Below, in pieces: positions 57,808 to 64,000 of a DNA stretch of 64,000 nt. Below the pieces are notes generated by a model. The model had not been told where the DNA came from. It ran no database searches and saw nothing but the letters and a program-made list of their open reading frames with translations. Position 1 is the stretch's first letter. Each line of letters opens with the position of its first letter. The DNA lies in the NCBI GenBank assembly GCA_964017195.1, contig OZ024895.1, positions 19,271,034-19,335,033 of the forward strand, in the 5' to 3' direction. A program made the translations under genes and the position numbers. Source of the DNA: Siderastrea radians. Taxonomy: Eukaryota > Cnidaria > Anthozoa > Scleractinia > Rhizangiidae.

Positions 57808-58595
57808 TTGTTACGTCCTGAATAATAGCATTGTCAATGTGGGCATGAAATTCGCGCGATAGAGCTGCTTTCAAGGACAATTTACAAGCTTCCTTTCTTG
57901 CTGTATGCTGCTCCACGCTGTCTTGTGACAGTGGCTGCAAGTCAGTGGCCTCGAGAGCTTCGTTTCTTGAAGAGCTGTCTAAACACTGGAGTTGCTGAGG
58001 TTCGGAAGGACAGTTCACAGGTTCGCACATCGATTACAGTTTTCTAGCAAGCGACGTCAGGTAGTTTGGGAGCAGTCGAAGTCACGGCCGCGGACACAGG
58101 GATTTCTTTATGGGTTCGGGATGATGGCACAGTACTTATTTCTGTTTGCCTCCGCATCACTGACATTTCTATCCCCGACCTGACACTGAAAATCTTTGAA
58201 TGTCGGCTTTTCGCGATCTGCATTTCCCCATCGACTTGCAGCCATCGCTGCGCTTTCTGTTTACGTGCGTACGTGGATAGCTTCGAGCTCATTTTCAACT
58301 GAAACACCCAGTTTAAGAAATAAAGGCACAACTCTCATGTTGTAAACGTAAAGCAGAAAATTAAAATCAATTTAAAAAGTAAACAAAAAAGTTTCTTTTG
58401 TGTTTGTCGCAACGAAATAAAAAAATTATCTGCGACTTAAACCGGCGACGGGCCGGCGCCGGGAGGCCAGAAAGCGCGCGAAAAATTTGCGGACGACCGG
58501 AAGTAAAATTGCACGTGCATGGCAACCGCGTATCATAGCAACGAGATACTTTAATGGGCCCTTAAGATGAATTGCTCTTAACTATTTTCAAATCA

Positions 58596-58909
58596 TCTTA
58601 AAATTTATTTAAGATCACGAACAATCTTATTTTAAGATGTTCCTAACTTAAAATAAGAAGTGTAATTCTTATATTAAGATATGATAAAATAATGCGTCTT
58701 AATTTAAGAATCAAGATATCTTAGTTTAAGACGTTTCAAAACCTTAAATTAAGACGGTAAGAATCTTACAAAGAAATAAGAGTGTGGTCATCTTAATTTA
58801 AGACGTTTTTGACTCGCTTAAGGGTATATCGTCTTAAAGTAAGATGATTTCGGTCTTAATTTGAGTTATTATCTATCTTATGTAAGATGCCTAACATCTT
58901 AATTTAAGA
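58596..58909. repeat. TCTTAATTTAAGA palindrome array, right
   Basis: Units start at 58596, 58625, 58647, 58667, 58697, 58719, 58742, 58764, 58791, 58816, 58832, 58854, 58876 and 58897. The commonest step is 21-23 bp. The array is the inverted counterpart of 51099-51316. Confidence 0.8.
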
Positions 58910-58928
58910 TTTTAGTTTTTATGGAGCG

Positions 58929-61900
58929 AAACGCTCTCGAATGAATGGACCCCCTAAAGAGCGAGGGCGACTTTTGCCTGATTGGTTAATCATTTTCCTA
59001 GTACCCAGATTCCTGAAACGTGCGCGCCAATGAAATAAACAAAGATGGCGGTCTGCGGAAAAGATGTAGGTTTCATCACTTGATCACTTATTCTTACCTT
59101 TTGTTGCACATATAACAAATCCAGGCGTTTTCCTAACTTCTCAGCAGCGGAAGGAAATTTGGAAAAAGTATTTTAACGCGGAAAAACGAGTGTTTTGCTC
59201 GGGCTTTTGCATTTGTGAGCGGGAGAATTTTTCTTCGCACCGCGAGAAAATATGCTCCATGAAGTGAGGAAATTAGGAAGGATTCAAAGTTTTGGAGGAC
59301 AGTAAGCGTTTAGCCTGTTGCCGTTTTCACCAAAGCAGGTAAGCTATCCTACTCACAATTTTAAAACAGTCTGCTTGCAACTTTTTGTTAGCTTTTGCTA
59401 CATAACAGTCGATCAGACGAGCTTCCCTTCGATGTTTAAAAGGGCCGTGGCGGTCACTCAGCGGTCAAATAATCTCAGCGTGAAAGAGGTGTAAAAACCA
59501 TAAAACAGTTTAGAAGACCTACCATTAATCACTGGTTGGTTAACCATGTAGGCAAACGGGAATTATCTCAGCTAAAATAACTTAAAGTACAATATCATTT
59601 AAGTTCATACTTTCAGTAGCTGATAAAAAGGAAATTGCAGCAAATCTCGCTCAGTTTTTCCGTTTGATCTTAGTTTAGCAGTTTTGCCAACTTGTAGCCG
59701 TCCAATGGACTGTTAAAGTTTTTGTTAAGACACAAAAGGCCATAAGTTGTGAGAATGCAGATGCAAAAACGTTTTGCTTGAAGAATGTTAATGACATGAA
59801 GTCAATGTTAACTGTTTACAAACATTGACTTTTTGGTTATTCAATTTGTAAAGCAAGTTTTGTCTCATTATTTAGTGGCCATTTTGTTGCCATATTTACA
59901 CCAAAGGATTCCATGTTGAAAGTAACTCAGTTTTGTATGACTTCAGTTGTGTTTGTTACTAGTAAAGTGTGCTTCCCATCACTTTTTGCATGTTTTAAAT
60001 ACCTTCCTGTATTTAACTATCTTGGTTTTGTGACTGAAGAGCGGTTATGTTGTGTAATTTAAGTCAGGGCTCCCATTGATGGCAGATGCTTTGACTTCTG
60101 AAAGGGCTGCCCTTTTGAATTTTAAATAAAGGAGTCTAATCTTAATTGCAACAGAAAGCCTTAGGAGATGTACTGTACACAGTTACCACCTTTTATAGTT
60201 TTCCATCAGTCATACCAGCCCCTGACAGTTCTTTTGTTTTGAAACCTTTTCTTTCAGGAGATTTTAAAGAAGACCAGCACCCAGTAACCTTGAATATAAG
60301 TTCACGAGCTTACGTTGAGACTGGTTATTATTTTTAGAAAACATTTGTGGACCAAAGGATTCTCACATAGTTGTTGTCGTGTCATTAAGTTTTCAAAAAG
60401 CTGACTCCACAAAGTACAATGAGTAAAAAAATTGCAGCTCTTGACTTTAACTTATAATTTCCTATTATGATAAACCTTTCTATGGAAAGTTGCATTCATG
60501 TTTTAACCAGTGTTTGATGACATTGTCTTTTAACCTTGTTCAAAAATGGCCTCAGGATATTGCTTGCAAATGCAGGTGTTGCTTTTTTTTTTAAAAGATA
60601 TTTCCCTTGGTGACAGTTGATTTTGCAACTTTTCATTTTAAAATGTCTCCAGTTACCGTTTAAGAGACACCAATGGCAAACTCGCTATTCCTCTACCCCA
60701 TACAAACCTTATCAAAAATAGTTTCAGTTACTCTAGAGCATTTCTTTGGAATAGCTAAATCATGTTGAGCTGCGACAGGTGAAGTTCAACTCTCTTGGGG
60801 CCTTCAGGGCTGGCTGCAAGTAAAATTCTTCTGAAGATCTCTCTGCATGGAACTTATGTAAAGTAGGCTCGTAGTCTAATTAGGTTTTGTCATAATGTTA
60901 ATGTATATAGCAGTTTTTGTATAGAAATAGTGTTTTTAAGTCCTGATGAGTTGACCATGGTTAAACAAAGTTATCCATTCATTCTTAATTTCAATCAATA
61001 AAGAGACTGTTCACTTTTTATAGGGTAGGGGCAAGTGGATTTTTTTTAGGGGAGAGTGGGATGTAAAACAAAAGGGACACCTGAAAAAAGAGTGCAAATA
61101 ACGGTTGTTATCCTCATGAGTTTATAATTATGTTAAGAGGAGAAATGAACTTTCTTTATTTCATGATCATCCAAAACAAATAGACCTCTGAGGGGTCCAA
61201 ATCAATTTTTGGTCCATAAAACTTCATTCCCCCCCCCCCCACTTCCAACTGGTCTCACTTGCTCTAGGTTTTCATTTCAGCAGATTGAGAGTTTAACTAA
61301 ATGGAAGACCATGGCAGCTGCAAAAAAGTCTGGGTACAATATCTTCACAAGAATCATTTTAATTCCTTTGTCATATCAACTTCTTATTTTTGCCTTAGCT
61401 ATGTGTTTCATTTTTTAATGTCAGAAATATTTTTAACCCAAAAAGTGGTTTTTGAGGCAGATGCCATTTTTTACCTCCCTCTTGTAAATGAATTGTCTTT
61501 CTTCCCATTTCAAACACAAATAAATTATCTTCCAATGCGACAAACATTACACATTTCCATTGAAGTTCAACTTACTTTATTGATAAACAGTACTTGCTCT
61601 TGCATTGAAGTTTGTTATGATAATGAAGAACAACAACAGGAAGGCAAAACTTTTGCCTGCTTATCATAACTTTTCAATTTACTGTCGCCCATTTCTCAGA
61701 TTTGGAATCCCTTGCTGTGATTTTCTTCACGATGAATAATTATTGAATGGCCGTAGTGTTTTCTCTCAAAAACTGAGTTTATACCTTCCTCTAGATGTTT
61801 AAAGATAATTATGTAACCTGCACACAGATGGCTCCTTAAGATAATGTTGTTGGCATAGGTTATAAGTTACCTATCAATAATTTTAGCAGAGTTTTGACCA

Positions 61901-63336
61901 AAAAAACATCCACAAAGTCCTTGTGACACATTATCTTTAATAAGGGACTAGTAAATTTTAGTAATGTGTACATTTAAGTAATAAAAGCAAGCGGGAATTA
62001 AATAAAGCCCAGAGAACCATTAGCTACAATTTACGTACATTTCTGTTTCCAGCACACTGGTTGTACACACAGTGCCAGGTGATGTTAATGTCTGGGCAAC
62101 TATTCAAAGGTTTTCGTAGGCAAAGGAAAACTTAAAAGTTTAATAAGGATGCAAAATGTGCTGATGAAAGTTCTGTGTCTATGAATTTGTAAGAAGGACA
62201 AAAAAGTAGTCATTCAAGTATTCAAGGACCCGCCACAACGATACTTTCCTATTAACGTGACGGCCTGTGCCATACTGTTTTTCAAGCGAGCTGTCAAGAT
62301 CTGTGTGGGAAAAATAAAATTTATGTTAAAAGTTAACATCAGTAATAATAATCACTGAGATGTCAACTTAAGCAGCAACAGTGATATCAACAAAAATATC
62401 ACTGTTTCATATTTCTTCTGCAGTTCACATATATAAGTATTTCGTATATTCACTCTCATTAATGTACAAAAAACTGTTAAGTATCTCATTTAGCAGGATA
62501 ATAAAAACTGAATATTGCAAAGAAACATGCATACGTTTGTGTGACAAAATCGAGTGAAGCACTGTGTCACGCCATTCAAAAGACACAAATATGTCAACCG
62601 ACTTTGGCCTTTATTTTGACCAACCAGTACATCATTTAAATTTAGTTTGACGTCACCAAACTATTAGGGTAGTCCTTGAAACTCATCTCACCAAGCCGAT
62701 CCCCATATCACGAATTAGTTTTTTGGCTATGATAAAAAATACAGTGGCAACCCGATTTTTACGCACAATTTAATTTCACTCGCGAACCACCGTCATGACA
62801 ACAAATGCCAAAAAATAATAATTGAAAGGTCCACAAAATTGACATTTGGCACAAAGTAAATTTGAACTTAGCACTACTTGGTGAACACTTTACATTAGTG
62901 GTTTGTTGTAATTTGTGAGGTGTAGAAGGACTAAAATGTGTGATATCATATAACCAATATTTTGAAAATGAAGCTCGACCCGCGGAGCTTCGTTCGGCAA
63001 GAGAGTATTGGGGGTACACCGTCAATATAAACCAAAATCTGCCAACAGCTAGTAAATGAGTTGACCCATCCCTCAATGATGGGAATTCCCATATCACGAG
63101 GGGAAACAAAAGTCTCGGAGGTTTGATGACAAATTTTAATAATATTTCAGGTCACAGAAAATCTAAATTCATCGATCAAAATATTCACTTCGCCTGATAA
63201 TAAAAAGTGTTTGAGTAGTACGCTAAGTGAACCCAGAAAACGGTAAAACAAGTTCATTTCAATATTGTATTCGATTTTTATGACGAAATGATGAAAACTG
63301 AAAAGGTAAGATGCCCTTGTTGAACGACACCTTGAA
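58929..63336. other. Mostly non-coding; possible 5' exon near the left end
   Basis: Around 59045 there is an AAGATGGCGG start context that opens only 12 codons. A strong donor (AAAGCAG/GTAAGC) at 59338/59339 could end a 5' untranslated exon of a plus-strand gene extending beyond the window. The rest (59340-63336) has no convincing exon. Frames at 60146, 61209 and 61301 are short and lack motifs. Confidence 0.35.
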
Positions 63337-63729
63337 GTTACTTTTAGGGGACTCGCGCTATATAGAGAAAAAATTGTCTGAATGCACGCGCAAAAATGAC
63401 GAATTTAATTCACTCTCAAAATTGACGAATCAATTAATTGTACAAAGTTTAGAAATAACTAAACTCAACAATAACAAAGCTAACCGTCGTAGAATCAGTG
63501 CTTAACCCTAAACAGAAGTATAGATGAGTTCTTAGGCCTAATCACTATCGGTCAGTGCTTAACCCTAAATACTGTAGATGAGTGTTTAACCGTTTTTCAT
63601 TTTGTTTTCATTTGTTTTTCTCGCTAATAAACGCTCGTCATCAAATTTGTCACTCGTCATTTTTGCGCGTGCATTCAAACAGTTTTTCACTGGTTTTTTC
63701 CTATGTAGCGCGAGTCCCCTAAAGGTAAC
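63337..63729. mobile_element. Foldback MITE with GGGGACTCGCGC arms
   Basis: The left end GTTACTTTTAGGGGACTCGC and the right end, inverted, GTTACCTTTAGGGGACTCGC begin arms that share GAATGCACGCGCAAAAATGA. The centre contains two copies of a GTGCTTAACCCTAAA segment. No target duplication is evident. Confidence 0.65.
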
Positions 63730-63882
63730 GATAGCCCATGGTTTCTTCAAAACCGCAAGATGAAGCAAACAAAAAACCTAAATACAAACTCAAGGAGCCA
63801 GATATGCGATTTACTTACCACAATAGTCATTGTCCTTTCAGTAGGCGTTGAATATGACGTGAAGTACAGCCTAGGAAGACAG
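63730..63882 (+). CDS. Possible exon at the right edge, low support
   Basis: An ATG at 63760 opens a frame (MKQTKNLNTNSRSQICDLLT, then IVIVLSVGVEYDVKYSLG) up to a strong donor GGAAGACAG/GTAAGT at 63882/63883. Another frame is also open and basic (KPQDEANKKPKYKLKEPDMRF). Continuation would be beyond or near the window end. No family is recognised. Confidence 0.2.
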
Positions 63883-64000
63883 GTAAGTTCATTGAAACCG
63901 GCCCCGCCATGTAAAGAATTGCTGACAATCCGCCATCTTACGGTCAACACGTCTACATGAAAAGGTCTTCATCGGCAGCAAAATTACCACAAGCGATGTC

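Larger units (their letters stand above)
56139..57820. mobile_element. Element with ATCGAT-array termini
   Basis: The 1682-bp insert has inverted ends CAGGACGTAACAAATCGAT. Each end continues as an array of ATCGAT motifs: 56152-56338 at the left and 57668-57807 at the right. AATAATA flanks both sides; CA-G ends with a 7- or 8-bp duplication would suit a hAT-like element. The interior has only short frames (for example 56521-56799), so it is non-autonomous. Confidence 0.75.
55518..58292 (-). pseudogene. Kolobok-like transposase, disrupted and truncated
   Basis: The start is at 58292 (MSSKLSTYARKQKAQRWLQ). The frame runs with breaks through LSLKAALSREFHAHIDNAII (ending at 57828) and is then cut by the ATCGAT element. 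It resumes at about 56131 with KHTIEYLTNNGEL and continues in a shifted frame from 56012: FECSRCGQKFSLKSD, a CxxC zinc-binding pair, then LWTLSLDQVNSTRWIH and IQFDGFYLTRGHYSNNSSA, whose Asp is the likely first catalytic residue. It stops at 55518, soon after. The rest of the DDE domain is missing, so the parent element was already internally deleted or the tail is lost. At least two frame breaks exist besides the insertion. Confidence 0.7.
55006..58565 (-). mobile_element. Kolobok-like DNA transposon, internally deleted
   Basis: TTAA at 55006-55009 and 58562-58565 bounds inverted ends GGGCCCATTACAGTATC and GGGCCCATTAAAGTATC. The minus strand encodes the first part of a transposase-like protein. 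TTAA duplication plus this protein type point to Kolobok. The element is 3552 bp, of which 1689 bp are a later insertion and duplication. Its target TTAA lies at the inner edge of the outer element's right palindrome array. Confidence 0.75.
51080..58928. mobile_element. Outer element with palindrome-array termini
   Basis: The ends are inverted: CGCTCCGTAAAAACTAAAAT at the left and, reverse-complemented, CGCTCCATAAAAACTAAAAT at the right, each leading straight into an array of TCTTAA-type palindromes. The flanking 9-mers (CGTTACGCG-like and CGAAACGCT) are similar, but I cannot claim a target duplication. Without the Kolobok-like insertion it would be about 4.3 kb. The interior (51320-55005) has no transposase I recognise. 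Confidence 0.55.

Noticed and set aside
61209..61669. Plus-strand frames of 69 and 122 codons
   Set aside because: AT-rich, Phe/Leu/Ile-rich translation with no motifs or splice signals.

Overview
The window looks like accessory DNA from a metazoan genome, most likely an anthozoan cnidarian such as a stony coral. The organism is an inference. It rests on AT-rich sequence, spliced genes with consensus GT/AG introns, and a mix of BEL/Pao, Penelope-like, LINE, Kolobok-like, hAT-like and Harbinger-like elements. I see no rRNA, tRNA, CRISPR array or bacterial operon. All coordinates were counted by hand and may be off by a few bases.

Layout. 1-284 is one copy of a 285-bp block, repeated at 16308-16593, that carries a 48-nt coding exon on the minus strand. 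895-1393 is a broken minus-strand fragment with a SAP-like motif. 4632-14553 is a BEL/Pao LTR retrotransposon: truncated 5' LTR, gag and pol with nonsense codons, full 3' LTR. Its RNase H region is split by a 2.76-kb Penelope-like insertion (9094-11857) with ~600-bp inverted arms and a 6-bp target duplication. 15149-15891 is a 5'-truncated LINE with a perfect 17-bp target duplication. 16.7-20 kb holds nested palindromic and inverted repeats. 20531-20999 is an array of 12-bp palindromes spaced 21 and 23 bp in alternation.

21385-24673 (minus) is the best intact host-type gene: nine exons, 354 codons, one SAM domain. 29265-31189 is a 1.9-kb foldback element with ~850-bp arms, each carrying an RFX X-box next to a CRE. 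37802-40886 (plus) is a broken C2H2 zinc-finger gene interrupted by a 384-bp TTAA-flanked element. 41574-45000 and 48056-49420 are two 18-bp-unit satellite arrays in opposite orientation, followed by an uncharacterised 253-codon plus-strand reading frame (49470-50231).

51080-58928 is a nest of mobile elements. The outer unit is bounded by inverted arrays of TCTTAA-type palindromes (21-23 bp spacing). A Kolobok-like transposon (55010-58561) sits in a TTAA at the inner edge of the right array. Its transposase frame is split by a third element (56139-57820) whose ends are ATCGAT arrays at 10-bp spacing. The remainder to 64000 is mostly non-coding, with one further foldback element.

The most unusual theme is three unrelated short palindromes, each arrayed at about one or two turns of the DNA helix, two of them forming the ends of mobile elements. 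I propose this as a possible undescribed terminal architecture.
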